Assembly (NCBI GenBank): GCA_040384325.1 | Contig: JAZKJL010000001.1 | Span: 62,001-126,000 of the forward strand | From: JACMLX01 sp040384325 | Lineage (GTDB): Bacteria; Gemmatimonadota; Gemmatimonadetes; Gemmatimonadales; Gemmatimonadaceae | DNA: 64,000 nt | Direction: 5' to 3' | Shown here: piece by piece, positions 9,257 through 20,031 of the stretch | Position numbering within the stretch: position 1 is the stretch's first letter | How the letters are laid out: every line of letters starts with the position of its first letter | Program-made: the position numbers and the translations under genes | The notes under the pieces: model-generated | What the model was told of the DNA's origin: nothing | The model's database searches: none | The model's input: the letters and a program-made list of their open reading frames with translations, nothing else

Positions 9257-9367
9257 CCGGGGACAGTGCACACTGCTGAATTACGGGGACAGTGCACGCT
9301 GCTGAAGCAGCGTGCACTGTCCCCGTAATTTGTCCCCGGAATTCCCAGTAATTCGTGCACTGTCCCC
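9257..9367. repeat. Palindromic intergenic repeat with four GGGGACAGTGCAC units
   Basis: The 13-mer GGGGACAGTGCAC occurs directly at 9259-9271 and 9285-9297. It occurs inverted at about 9312-9324 and at 9355-9367. The two central copies lie within a perfect palindrome at 9279-9330, with 25-bp arms separated by the dinucleotide GA. A fifth, truncated unit (TGTCCCCGGAATT) is at 9331-9343. The intervening motif AATTACGGGG is also repeated. The arrangement resembles REP/MITE-type dispersed elements that RAYT transposases mobilise in other bacteria, but no transposase is present here. Since both flanking genes read leftwards, the long hairpin could also stop transcription from the S9 peptidase gene. 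Confidence 0.8.
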
Positions 9368-9386
9368 GCAATTCGGTGTCGAGCCG

Positions 9387-11705
9387 TCAGCGAATCACGT
9401 AGTCCTTCGGTGGATCGGCGTCGTGCAGCCAGCGGACGAAGTAGTCCCAGCGGCGGCGCATCATGTAGTTGGAGGCGATGCCGTAGCCATGGGCGGCGTT
9501 GGGGATCATCAGCAGGTCGAAGTCCTTGTTCGCCTTGATCAGCGCGTCCACCACCAGCAGCGTGTTGTCGGGTGGCACGTTGTTGTCCATCGTGCCATGC
9601 GCCAGCAGCAGCTTGCCCTTCAGGTTGCGCGCCAGCGACTGGTTCGACTCCACTTCGTAGCTGTCCGGACCACCGTTCGGACCGCGCACCAGCAGGCCCT
9701 GATAGCGCTCGCCCCAGTCGTCCTCGTAGTTGCGCTGGTCGTGATTGCCCGACTCCGAGATGCCGACCTTGAAGAAGTCGGGGTAGCGGAACATGGCATC
9801 GGCGGTGATGAAGCCACCGCCCGAATGGCCCCACATCGCGGCCTTGTCGATGTCGATCCACGGGTAGCGCTTGGCCAGATTCTGCATCGCGGCCACCTGG
9901 TCGGGCAGCGTGTTGTCGCGACCCATCGCGCCGTAGTAGGCGTCGTGGAAGCGCTTGGACCGCCCCGGACCGCTGCCACGCCCGTCGATCGAGACCACGA
10001 TGAAGCCGAGCTCCGCCAGTGCCTGCTTGTCACCGCGCGCGGCGGCGAAGGCGCGACTGCCCACGCTCCCCGACTGCGGGCCGGGATAGGCGTTGTTGAT
10101 GATCGGGTACTTCTTCGTCGAGTCGAAGTTGGTCGGGCGGAAGAGCTGGCCGTAGACGTCGGTGGTGCCGTCGGCGGCCTTGACGTTGAACAGGATCGGC
10201 GCCTTCCAGCCATGCGCCATCAGCTTCGTCACATCGGCCGTCTCCAGCGCCATCACCAGCTTGCCGGCGGCGTCGCGCAGCACGGTCTGCGGCGGCAGGT
10301 CGGCGCGTGACCAGGTATCCACGATCCACCGACCGTCCGGCGACAGCTGCATCGAGTGATCACCGTCGTCCGGCGTCAGCGATGCCGCCGTGCCCCGGCC
10401 ATCGAGCCCGATGCGGTAGAAGTGACGGAGATACGGATCCTGTCCAGCCTCGCGCCCCTGCGCGCCGTACCAGAGCGTGCGTGACGTCTCGTCGATGCGG
10501 GCGATGGAACTCACCGGCCCCTCACCGGTGGTGATCTTGTGCTTCAGTGCACCGGTGTTCAGGTCGTACAGGTACAGCTGGCTCCAGTCGTCACGCTGCG
10601 AGTTCCACACCACCTCGTTGCTCTTCCACAGCACGCGCCAGCCGGTGATGGACTCGAAGTGTGTCGGCACCGTCTCCTCGAACACCGTGCGCACGTCACC
10701 GGTGCGCGTGTCGGCGAGGCGGAGGATCGTCTGCTTGTGGTCGCGCGAGGTGGAGGCCAGCGCCAGCTTCGCGCCGTCGGGGCTGAAGGCGTAGTCGCTC
10801 ATCGAGATGTCATCGCCCAGCGTGGAGCGATGGAAGTCGGGCGCCATCTTGAGGCGCACGATGGTCTTCGTGTCGACATCGATCACCACGCGGTGCACCA
10901 TCGCCACCACACTGTCGCCGGGCAGCGGATACTTCCACGCCCGCAGCGTCGGGTGTCCGACCTGCGTGCGCACGAGGTACATGTCGCCCACGTTGCGCTC
11001 GTCCTGCTGCTGGGTGGCGATCTTCTTCGAGTCGGGTGACCAGAGCAGGATCGCGCGATCGCTGGTCACCCAGCCCGCGTTGTCGGTGGCGTAGCCGAAG
11101 TCCTTCACGCCGTCGGTGGTGAGCTGCGTCTCGGCGCCGCTGGCCACATCGCGCACCCAGAGATTCCAGTTGCGGATGAACGCCGCGCGCTTGCCGTCGG
11201 GCGACGTGACGCTGAGGCTCCGGCCGGCGGCCGGTGCCGCCGTCTGGCCGACGACGGTGCAGGCGCTGCCGTCGATCTCACAGCGGAAGCGGCGACCGCT
11301 GGTGGCCACGGTCACGCTGCGGCGATCGTCGGACAGCTCGACCGACGGGAAGGGAAGGGCCGTGGGCTGGAAGACGCCACCGGCCGCCGCCGAGAGTGCC
11401 GCCGCCACTTTCACATGATCGAAGAGCGGGGCGCGGGACTTGGCGCGCGGGTCCACCAGCACGAACTCGACGCCCGCCGGGCGCACGCTGCGGTAATGGA
11501 AGCGACCGTCGGCGAGCCAGGTGAGCCCCGGAGCCGTGCCGCCCACCACCAGCGGCGAGACGGTCACGCCGAGCATGCGCACGGCGCGGTCGTAGTCCTG
11601 GGCGGTGAAGGTGCGGCGGGCCTGGGCGGCCAGTTCGGTGCCGGCCAGCGTGAGGGGCAGGACCAGCAGCGCAGCGCGCGACAGGGGTCCGGTAAGGCGG
11701 CGCAT
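9387..11705 (-). CDS. Secreted S9B-type prolyl oligopeptidase (DPP-IV-like)
   Basis: The 772-residue protein starts with a clear signal peptide (MRRLTGPLSRAALLVLPLTL, cleavage after AAQA), so the ATG at 11705 is preferred over an upstream in-frame ATG at 11792. A DPP-IV N-terminal beta-propeller occupies roughly residues 50-480. The C-terminal alpha/beta-hydrolase carries the nucleophile elbow GHSGGG, the acid in HGTMDNNVPP and the histidine in PNAAHGYG. The family cleaves dipeptides, often after proline, from peptide N-termini. Most relatives have GWSYGG at the nucleophile; GHSGGG keeps the GxSxG pattern. It is divergent from the DUF5916 barrel gene and probably acts in the periplasm on imported peptides. 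Confidence 0.9.
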   Translation of the reverse strand: MRRLTGPLSRAALLVLPLTLAGTELAAQARRTFTAQDYDRAVRMLGVTVSPLVVGGTAPGLTWLADGRFHYRSVRPAGVEFVLVDPRAKSRAPLFDHVKVAAALSAAAGGVFQPTALPFPSVELSDDRRSVTVATSGRRFRCEIDGSACTVVGQTAAPAAGRSLSVTSPDGKRAAFIRNWNLWVRDVASGAETQLTTDGVKDFGYATDNAGWVTSDRAILLWSPDSKKIATQQQDERNVGDMYLVRTQVGHPTLRAWKYPLPGDSVVAMVHRVVIDVDTKTIVRLKMAPDFHRSTLGDDISMSDYAFSPDGAKLALASTSRDHKQTILRLADTRTGDVRTVFEETVPTHFESITGWRVLWKSNEVVWNSQRDDWSQLYLYDLNTGALKHKITTGEGPVSSIARIDETSRTLWYGAQGREAGQDPYLRHFYRIGLDGRGTAASLTPDDGDHSMQLSPDGRWIVDTWSRADLPPQTVLRDAAGKLVMALETADVTKLMAHGWKAPILFNVKAADGTTDVYGQLFRPTNFDSTKKYPIINNAYPGPQSGSVGSRAFAAARGDKQALAELGFIVVSIDGRGSGPGRSKRFHDAYYGAMGRDNTLPDQVAAMQNLAKRYPWIDIDKAAMWGHSGGGFITADAMFRYPDFFKVGISESGNHDQRNYEDDWGERYQGLLVRGPNGGPDSYEVESNQSLARNLKGKLLLAHGTMDNNVPPDNTLLVVDALIKANKDFDLLMIPNAAHGYGIASNYMMRRRWDYFVRWLHDADPPKDYVIR

Positions 11706-11863
11706 GCGGATATTGGCGGGAGGGCGCAGCAGGTGACGGCAGCAAGCCGTTGTATTGACACAAAAGTTGCCGGGGGCGCGTCGGGTCGGCAACGTGGTGT
11801 ACGCCGCCGGAACCGGGAACGTTCTCCCGCCCGGCGGCTCGTGGCGGTCCCTCCTTCAGTGTG

Positions 11864-14230
11864 ATGCCGGTGTTTTCACCCCTGCTGCTCCTGTCCGCGC
11901 TGGCGATCGGCCTGCCTCCCGCCGAACCGCATGCCGGTACGGTGTACGACGGGCGCCGCGGTGCGCTGTCCATCACCACTCCGCGCGACGACAAGGCCAT
12001 CGACGTCGACGGCAAGCTCGATGAGGCGGTGTGGCGCAAGGCGGCGCTGCTCACCGGCTTCTCGCAGTTCTTCCCCACCGACGGCGTGGCGGCGCGCGAC
12101 AGCACCGAGATCTTCGTCTTCTACACGGCCACCGCGTTGCACGTGGGCATCCGCGCCTACGCTCCAGCCGGGACGGTGCGGTACAACCTCGCCGATCGCG
12201 ACAAGATCTCGGCCGACGACAACATCCAGCTGTTTCTCGGCACCTACGACGACAGCCGACAGGCGATGGTCTTCGCCGTCAACCCGATCGGCATCCAAAG
12301 TGACGGGGTGCTGATCGAGACCGGCAGCTCGGGCGGCGGCGGCTTCAACGCCAGCACCCCGAAAGCCCGCGAGACCAGCGACCTCGCCCCGGACTATGTC
12401 TGGAAGTCGAAGGGACACGTGACCGAGTACGGTTACGAGGTCGAGATCCAGATCCCGTTCAAGAGCCTCCGATATCGCGCCGGCGGCGAACAGAAGTGGC
12501 AGCTGAACGTGGTGCGCACGGTGCAGGCGACGGGGCACGAGGAGACGTGGGCGCCGACGATCCGCGCCAGCAGCAGCTTCCTCGCGCAATCGGGACACCT
12601 GGTGGGCCTGCGCGACCTGTCGCGCGGCCTGACGGTGGACCTGATCCCGACCATCACCTCCTCCGCCGTCGGTGCGCCGACCGGCACCGACTGGGCCTAT
12701 GCCAGCGGTCGCCCCGAGGTCGGCGGCAGCGTGCGCTGGGGCATCACCAGCAACCTCACGCTCTCCGGCACCGCCAACCCCGACTTCTCGCAGGTCGAGG
12801 CGGATGCCACACAGTTCACCTACGATCCGCGGGTGCAGAACTTCTTCGCCGAGCGGCGCCCGTTCTTCCTCGAGAGCCAAGAGCAGTTCTCGGCCCCCAG
12901 TCGGCTGATCTACACGCGGCGCATCACACAGCCCGTCGCAGCCACCAAGCTGACCGGCAAGCTGAATGGGTTCGACATCGGCCTCCTGTCGGCGATCGAC
13001 AACCGTGACGCCAGCTTCGATGGGCGACAGTCACCGGTGTTCAACGTGCTGCGCGTGCAGCGAGACGTCGGCAAGCAGAGTCGCATCGGCCTGGTCTACA
13101 CCGACAAGATGGACGGCGGGCAGTTCAACCGCGTGGCGGGCATCGACGGACGTCTGGTGCGCGGCATCGTCAGCGTGCAGGGACAGTACGCGAACAGCTT
13201 CACGCGCTCCACCGGTGCCACCATCTCGGCGCCGTTGTTCAACGTCTCGGCCAACGTCAACGGTCGCCGCTTCGGGGCGCAGTACGCCGTCAACGGCATC
13301 GCGCCCGACTTCGATGCACAGAGCGGTTTCATCGCGCGCTCGGGCATCGCGAACCTGAACCTCACGCATCGCTTCACCTTCTTCGGCAAGCCCGGGGCGC
13401 GACTCGAGGCCATCACGCCCGAGATCGCGGTGCTCAACAGCTTCCGTTACGACGATTTCGTGCGCGGCGGGCCGGTGCAGGACGAGAAGCTGCACTTCCG
13501 CGGCAACGCACGATTCCGCGGCGGATGGTCCGCCGGTGCGCAGTTGTTGCTGGAGCGGTTCTCGTACGATCCCGACCTGTATTCGAACTACGTCACGGTC
13601 GGCCCGTCGGCCGGTGGCATCGACACCACTGGCTACGTCGGCACGCCGAACCTGATCAACGTGGACTGGGTCGCGTCGCTCACGTCGCCGGAGTTCAAGC
13701 GTTTCTCGTTCAACACCTTCGCGCTCTACGGCGTGGACGAGAACTTCCCCGAGTGGAGCAACGCGAAGATCTGGGTCTGGAGCCTCGGCCTCAACGTGCG
13801 GCCCACCGACCAGCTGCGCATCGCCGGCACCTGGGGGTACGAGACGTACGACCGGCGCACCGATGGCACGCGGGTCCTGACGCGCAACGTGCCGCGCGTG
13901 CGCATGGAGTACCAGGTGACACGGCAGATATTCGTGCGCGTGATCGGCGAAGTGGCCCGCCTGCAGCAGGATTCGCTGCGCGACGACTCGCGCACCGACC
14001 GGCCGGTGTTCTTCCGCGGCGCGGATGGCACGCTGACCCGCGCCGTCGCATTCGACCGGTTGCGCGGCCGCCTCGATTTCCTCTTCTCGTACCTGCCGAC
14101 GCCCGGCACGGTGGTCTACCTCGGCTACGGCAACACCTCGCGCGCCGACCGGCCGGGTGGCACCAGCGGCCTGCAGCCGAACCGCGACGTATTCTTCGCC
14201 AAGCTCAGCTACCTCTTCCGCTTGCAATGA
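11864..14230 (+). CDS. DUF5916 outer-membrane protein with a CBM9-like domain
   Basis: The 788-residue product has an N-terminal signal region (MPVFSPLLLLSALAIGLPPA). It then has a carbohydrate-binding family 9-like domain recognisable from IDVDGKLDEAVWRKA and DDNIQLFLGTYDD. The rest is a long region of alternating hydrophobic strands ending in an aromatic C-terminus (FAKLSYLFRLQ), as expected for an outer-membrane beta-barrel. This is the DUF5916 architecture that is common in Gemmatimonadota and Bacteroidota. Its function is unknown, though a surface-binding or nutrient-uptake role is often assumed. A GTG directly precedes the ATG. The stop overlaps a possible ATG of the next gene (ATGA at 14227), which suggests an operon with the following secreted proteins. 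Confidence 0.83.
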   Translation: MPVFSPLLLLSALAIGLPPAEPHAGTVYDGRRGALSITTPRDDKAIDVDGKLDEAVWRKAALLTGFSQFFPTDGVAARDSTEIFVFYTATALHVGIRAYAPAGTVRYNLADRDKISADDNIQLFLGTYDDSRQAMVFAVNPIGIQSDGVLIETGSSGGGGFNASTPKARETSDLAPDYVWKSKGHVTEYGYEVEIQIPFKSLRYRAGGEQKWQLNVVRTVQATGHEETWAPTIRASSSFLAQSGHLVGLRDLSRGLTVDLIPTITSSAVGAPTGTDWAYASGRPEVGGSVRWGITSNLTLSGTANPDFSQVEADATQFTYDPRVQNFFAERRPFFLESQEQFSAPSRLIYTRRITQPVAATKLTGKLNGFDIGLLSAIDNRDASFDGRQSPVFNVLRVQRDVGKQSRIGLVYTDKMDGGQFNRVAGIDGRLVRGIVSVQGQYANSFTRSTGATISAPLFNVSANVNGRRFGAQYAVNGIAPDFDAQSGFIARSGIANLNLTHRFTFFGKPGARLEAITPEIAVLNSFRYDDFVRGGPVQDEKLHFRGNARFRGGWSAGAQLLLERFSYDPDLYSNYVTVGPSAGGIDTTGYVGTPNLINVDWVASLTSPEFKRFSFNTFALYGVDENFPEWSNAKIWVWSLGLNVRPTDQLRIAGTWGYETYDRRTDGTRVLTRNVPRVRMEYQVTRQIFVRVIGEVARLQQDSLRDDSRTDRPVFFRGADGTLTRAVAFDRLRGRLDFLFSYLPTPGTVVYLGYGNTSRADRPGGTSGLQPNRDVFFAKLSYLFRLQ

Positions 14231-14262
14231 CGCCACACGCCCCTCGGACCGGATCCGTCCCC

Positions 14263-14841
14263 ATGCGCGCTTCAGCCATCCTCCTTGCCGCCACCGTGCT
14301 GGCCTCGACCGCCGGTGCCCAGTCGATGCCGTCCGAGGCCGACCAGATCGCGGCCGCCGTCTTGCCCCTTCCGGCCGCACAACGGGCCGGCGCGGGCGTG
14401 ATGGGGTATCGCACCGCGGGCAAGCTCGAGGTGCTGCGACAGGCCAGGAACGGCATGCGATGCCTCGCCGATGATCCGGGCGACGATCGCTTCCACGTCG
14501 CCTGCTACTCCACCTCGATGGAGCCGTTCATGGCGCGCGGGCGTGCGCTCCGCGCCACCGGTACACCCGGCACGCAGGTGGACACGGTGCGATTCGCCGA
14601 GGTGAAGCAGGGCAAGCTGCGCATGCCGACCGCACCGGCGTCGCTCTATTCGCTGAGCGGACCGAAGGACGACTTCGATGCCGCGTCGGGCACCGCACCG
14701 CGTTCGAAGCCGCTCTTCGTGCTGTACATGCCCGGTGCCACCACGGCCACCACCGGCATCTCGTCCACGCCGGGCAAGGGACCGTGGCTGATGTACCCGG
14801 GCACGCCCAAGGCGCACCTGATGCTGTCGCCCGACATGTGA
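14263..14841 (+). CDS. Secreted protein of unknown function
   Basis: I do not recognise this family. The 192-residue product begins with a clean signal peptide (MRASAILLAATVLASTAGAQ), which argues for the ATG at 14263, although an in-frame ATG at 14227 overlaps the DUF5916 stop and would add 12 residues. The mature part has two cysteines about 15 residues apart (GMRCLADDPGDDRFHVACYS), possibly a disulfide. It has a PMARGRALRA-like basic patch and a C-terminal half rich in Gly, Pro and Thr (LYMPGATTATTGISS, MYPGTPKAHLML). No catalytic motif is evident. It sits between a DUF5916 barrel and a DUF885 peptidase-like gene on the same strand, so an envelope role is likely. Confidence 0.7.
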   Translation: MRASAILLAATVLASTAGAQSMPSEADQIAAAVLPLPAAQRAGAGVMGYRTAGKLEVLRQARNGMRCLADDPGDDRFHVACYSTSMEPFMARGRALRATGTPGTQVDTVRFAEVKQGKLRMPTAPASLYSLSGPKDDFDAASGTAPRSKPLFVLYMPGATTATTGISSTPGKGPWLMYPGTPKAHLMLSPDM

Positions 14842-14893
14842 TCACCGGCGACGGCGCTCCCGATGCCGCCGTCGCCGCCCGTACCAACCGAAC

Positions 14894-16822
14894 GTGGAGC
14901 CGACCGTGACCGGAGTGACGAGGAACCAACGCTGCCGCACGCTCGGCGCGCTGATGGTGATCGCCTGTGCATCGACCAATGCCGCACAGGCGCAGCAGGC
15001 AGCGAAGCCACCATTCCCGGATGACCCGCTGGCCTCGGTGCCGGAACTGGCCGCGATGGCCGCCGCCCGCGGCAGCGAACTGGCGACCGTGGTGCAGCGC
15101 TATTCGCTCGACGAGCAGGCGCTCGGCCGACGCTACGACGGCTACGATTCTCCCGACCAGCGCCGGCGCATGCGCGGCTTCTACACCGCGTGGCGCACCC
15201 GCCTTCGCGCGCTGGACTTCGACAAGCTGTCGCAGGAAGGGAAGATCGATTACGTCCTGCTCGACAATCACCTGCGCTACGAGCTTGATCTCGCGGACCG
15301 TCAGGACACGCAGCGCGCCGAGACCGCGCCGCTGATGCCGTTCCGCGACGCGTTGCTGGCGCTGCACGATGCACGACGCGACCTGGAGACGATCAAGCCG
15401 GCCGAGGTGGCGCGCAGCGTGGCGACGATCGCGAAGCAGGTGGACAGCCTGCGCGCACTGCTGGAACCGGCGCCGCGTGGTGACAGCGCCACCGCGCGTA
15501 CGCGCGGTGTGGCACCGAAGGTCTCGCGCACGGTGGCCAATCGCGCCGCCGACCAGGTCGACCAGCTGCGCAACACGCTGGGCGGCTGGTACCGCTTCCA
15601 CGCCGGCTATGATCCGAACTTCAGCTGGTGGCTGGAGAATCCGAACCAGAAGCTGGTGGAGTCGCTGACCCGCTATTCGGCCACGATCCGCGAGCGGCTG
15701 GTCGGCATTCCGCGTCCGGCGCAGGTGGCCACGGGCCGAGTCGGCGCTGCGCCGGCTGCCGATGCGAACACCGGCCCGATCGTCGGCGACCCGATCGGAG
15801 CCACCGGCCTCGCCGCCGACCTGCGGCACGAGATGATTCCGTACACCGCCGAGGAGCTGATCGCGATCGCGGAGCGTGAGTACGCATTCAGCCTCAGCGA
15901 GATCAAGAAAGCCGCGCGCGAGATGGGGTTCGGTGACGACTGGAAGGCGGCGATGGAGAAGGTGAAGGACACCTACGTCGAGCCGGGGAAGCAGCCGGAG
16001 ATGATCCGCAACCTCGCACGGCAGGCGGAGGAGTTCTTCGCGCAGCATGACTGGGTGACGATTCCCGCGCTGGCGAAGGAAGACTGGCGAATGGAGATGA
16101 TTCCGCCCGAGCGGCAGCGCATCTCCCCCTTCTTCCTCGGCGGCGAGCAGATCCTCGTCAGTTATCCCACCGGTGAGATGACCGACGAGGAGAAGCGGAT
16201 GAGCATGCGTGGCAACAACCCGCATTTCTCGCACGCCACGGTCTTCCACGAACTGAATCCCGGGCACCATCTGCAGGGCTTCATGGCGGCACGGTACAAC
16301 CCGCACCGCCGCCTCTTCGCGACGCCGTTCTGGAACGAAGGCAATGCGCTGTACTGGGAGATGTTCCTCTACGATCACGATTTCCACGTGACGCCGGAGG
16401 ACCGCATCGGCGCACTGTTCTGGCGCATGCACCGAAGCGCGCGGATCATCTTTTCGCTCAACTTCCACCTCGGCAGGATGACGCCGGACCAGGCGATCCA
16501 GTTCCTGGTGGACACGGTGAACTTCGAGCGCGCCAATGCCGAGGGCGAGGTCCGCCGCAGCTTCGCCGGCCAGTATTCGCCGACCTACCAGGCGGCCTAC
16601 ATGCTGGGCGGCCTGCAGATGCGTGCGATGTACAAGGCACTGGTGTCGTCCGGGAAGATGACGGAGCGCGCCTTTCACGACGGTGTGCTGCTCGGAGGGT
16701 CGATGCCGATGGCGATGGTGCGTGCGCGGCTTGCGACCATGCCGCTCACCCGCGAGGGCCCGGCACCGTGGAAGTTCGCTGACGAGCTCCCGGCGTCGAG
16801 ACCGTTCCCCGTCCGTCGTTGA
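14894..16822 (+). CDS. Secreted DUF885 family protein (putative metallopeptidase)
   Basis: The 642-residue protein has a leader with a hydrophobic core (LGALMVIACASTNAAQAQQ) pointing to export. The body is largely alpha-helical, and near residue 450 it carries HELNPGHHLQG, the HExxPGHH-type motif that defines DUF885 and is thought to bind zinc. A matching downstream acid segment WNEGNALYWEMFLYD (the E..E.WA-type element) follows about 25 residues later. DUF885 proteins are regarded as zinc peptidases by similarity to the M3/M32 clans, but the substrate is unknown. GTG codons at 14894, 14906 and 14915 are all possible starts. The motif has HELN rather than the usual HEAL. Confidence 0.83.
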   Translation: MEPTVTGVTRNQRCRTLGALMVIACASTNAAQAQQAAKPPFPDDPLASVPELAAMAAARGSELATVVQRYSLDEQALGRRYDGYDSPDQRRRMRGFYTAWRTRLRALDFDKLSQEGKIDYVLLDNHLRYELDLADRQDTQRAETAPLMPFRDALLALHDARRDLETIKPAEVARSVATIAKQVDSLRALLEPAPRGDSATARTRGVAPKVSRTVANRAADQVDQLRNTLGGWYRFHAGYDPNFSWWLENPNQKLVESLTRYSATIRERLVGIPRPAQVATGRVGAAPAADANTGPIVGDPIGATGLAADLRHEMIPYTAEELIAIAEREYAFSLSEIKKAAREMGFGDDWKAAMEKVKDTYVEPGKQPEMIRNLARQAEEFFAQHDWVTIPALAKEDWRMEMIPPERQRISPFFLGGEQILVSYPTGEMTDEEKRMSMRGNNPHFSHATVFHELNPGHHLQGFMAARYNPHRRLFATPFWNEGNALYWEMFLYDHDFHVTPEDRIGALFWRMHRSARIIFSLNFHLGRMTPDQAIQFLVDTVNFERANAEGEVRRSFAGQYSPTYQAAYMLGGLQMRAMYKALVSSGKMTERAFHDGVLLGGSMPMAMVRARLATMPLTREGPAPWKFADELPASRPFPVRR

Positions 16823-16876
16823 CGTGACGCGCGCTCGCGGCTGAAACCACTGCTGGCGCGCGACGTACCGGGACGC

Positions 16877-18058
16877 ATGGCGAACGATCCGCACGAACTA
16901 CCCGCAATACACCGGCTGCTTCGGCGTTGGCACGAGCGCGCGCGATCCGTCGGCGTTCTGCACTGGCTGGTCATCGTCACACGCATCGGGCTGGCGCTGG
17001 CCTTCGTACCACAGGGCTTGCTGAAGCTGCGGGGCGTTCCGTTCACGACGGTGAGCACGACCACCAGGGTGGGCTATTTCTTCGATGCCATGTACCGCAG
17101 CGGCGAGTTCTGGCGGTTCATCGGTGCCTCGCAGCTGATCGTGAGCCTCCTGCTGCTGTTGCCCGCGACGTCCACGCTTGGCGCACTGCTGTTCCTGCCG
17201 ATCATCCTCAACATCTTCGTGCTGGTGGTGGCGTTGCAGTATCCGCTCCTGCCGATGGTGACCGGAGGCATGCTGCTGCTCGTGACGCTGTTGATCGCGT
17301 GGGACTACGATCGCCTCGCCAGTGTCATCTGGGGTGCACCTGCCGCGTACACCGTACCGCCGGCGCCGCCTCCAGCGCGACGGTACGTGGCGCGTGTGCG
17401 CAGTCGCCTCCAACGGCTGCACACCAAGGCACGCACCCATGCCGCGCTGCACCGGTTGGCCGTGATCTCCCGGATCCTGCTGGCACTCGCCTTCATGCCG
17501 ACGGCGATGGTCAAGATGCTCGGCCTTCGATTCACGTCGATCAGCCCCAGCACACCGATCGGACATTTCTTCGAGGCGATGTACCAGAGCGGCATCTACT
17601 GGCGATTTCTCGGCCTCTCGCAACTCGTCGCGGGCGCACTGCTGCTCATTCCGGCCACGTCCACGGTGGGAGCAGTGCTCTTCTTCCCGATCGCACTGAG
17701 CATTTTCGTCATCACGGTCTCGCTCCACTTCACCGGCACGCCGGTGATCACGGGATTGATGCTCCTCGCAGCGACCTTCCTGCTGTGCTGGGACTACCAT
17801 CGGCTCGCTGCGCTGTTGTGGGGCGCTCCGGCCGTTTACGACGTGGAGCGCGCCCCTTCATTCCCACTCGTCGAGCGAGTCGGCTATGTGGTCGGCGGCG
17901 TCGGTGCGATGGCGGTGCTCTTCCTGGCGCGCGGTCTCGGCACGACCGGCGCGATGCGCGCCATGGCCATCGGTGGCATCCTGCTGGCGCTGATCGGCGC
18001 GGCGCTCGTCGTGACCGGGTGGGTGCAGGCGACACGCCCGGTGCGTCAGGCCACATAG
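16877..18058 (+). CDS. DoxX-like membrane protein with internal tandem duplication
   Basis: The 393-residue protein consists of two homologous DoxX-like halves plus a C-terminal two-helix tail. Half one (about residues 30-155) and half two (about 190-320) align throughout. LALAFVPQGLLKL matches LALAFMPTAMVKM, YFFDAMYRSGEFWRFIG matches HFFEAMYQSGIYWRFLG, LLLLPATSTLGALLF matches LLLIPATSTVGAVLF, and AWDYDRLASVIWGAPA matches CWDYHRLAALLWGAPA. Each half has about four membrane helices. DoxX-like proteins include quinone-linked or stress-related membrane subunits, but the function here is unknown. Most family members have a single unit, so this is a gene-internal duplication. It is followed by an ABC-F gene on the same strand with an 80-nt gap. 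Confidence 0.8.
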   Translation: MANDPHELPAIHRLLRRWHERARSVGVLHWLVIVTRIGLALAFVPQGLLKLRGVPFTTVSTTTRVGYFFDAMYRSGEFWRFIGASQLIVSLLLLLPATSTLGALLFLPIILNIFVLVVALQYPLLPMVTGGMLLLVTLLIAWDYDRLASVIWGAPAAYTVPPAPPPARRYVARVRSRLQRLHTKARTHAALHRLAVISRILLALAFMPTAMVKMLGLRFTSISPSTPIGHFFEAMYQSGIYWRFLGLSQLVAGALLLIPATSTVGAVLFFPIALSIFVITVSLHFTGTPVITGLMLLAATFLLCWDYHRLAALLWGAPAVYDVERAPSFPLVERVGYVVGGVGAMAVLFLARGLGTTGAMRAMAIGGILLALIGAALVVTGWVQATRPVRQAT

Positions 18059-18137
18059 AAAATTCGATGGCCGACGCCCATCTCGGTGACGCTAGATTGG
18101 GAGTTCGTGTGCTCGACCTCCCGAACGAAGATGCGTC

Positions 18138-20027
<1,890 letters not shown>

Positions 20028-20031
20028 CCCG

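Noticed and set aside
14528..16894. Minus-strand open frame of 788 codons opposite the DUF885 gene
   Set aside because: It shows no domain, and the plus strand encodes the HELNPGHHLQ motif and a signal peptide. It is a GC-driven shadow.
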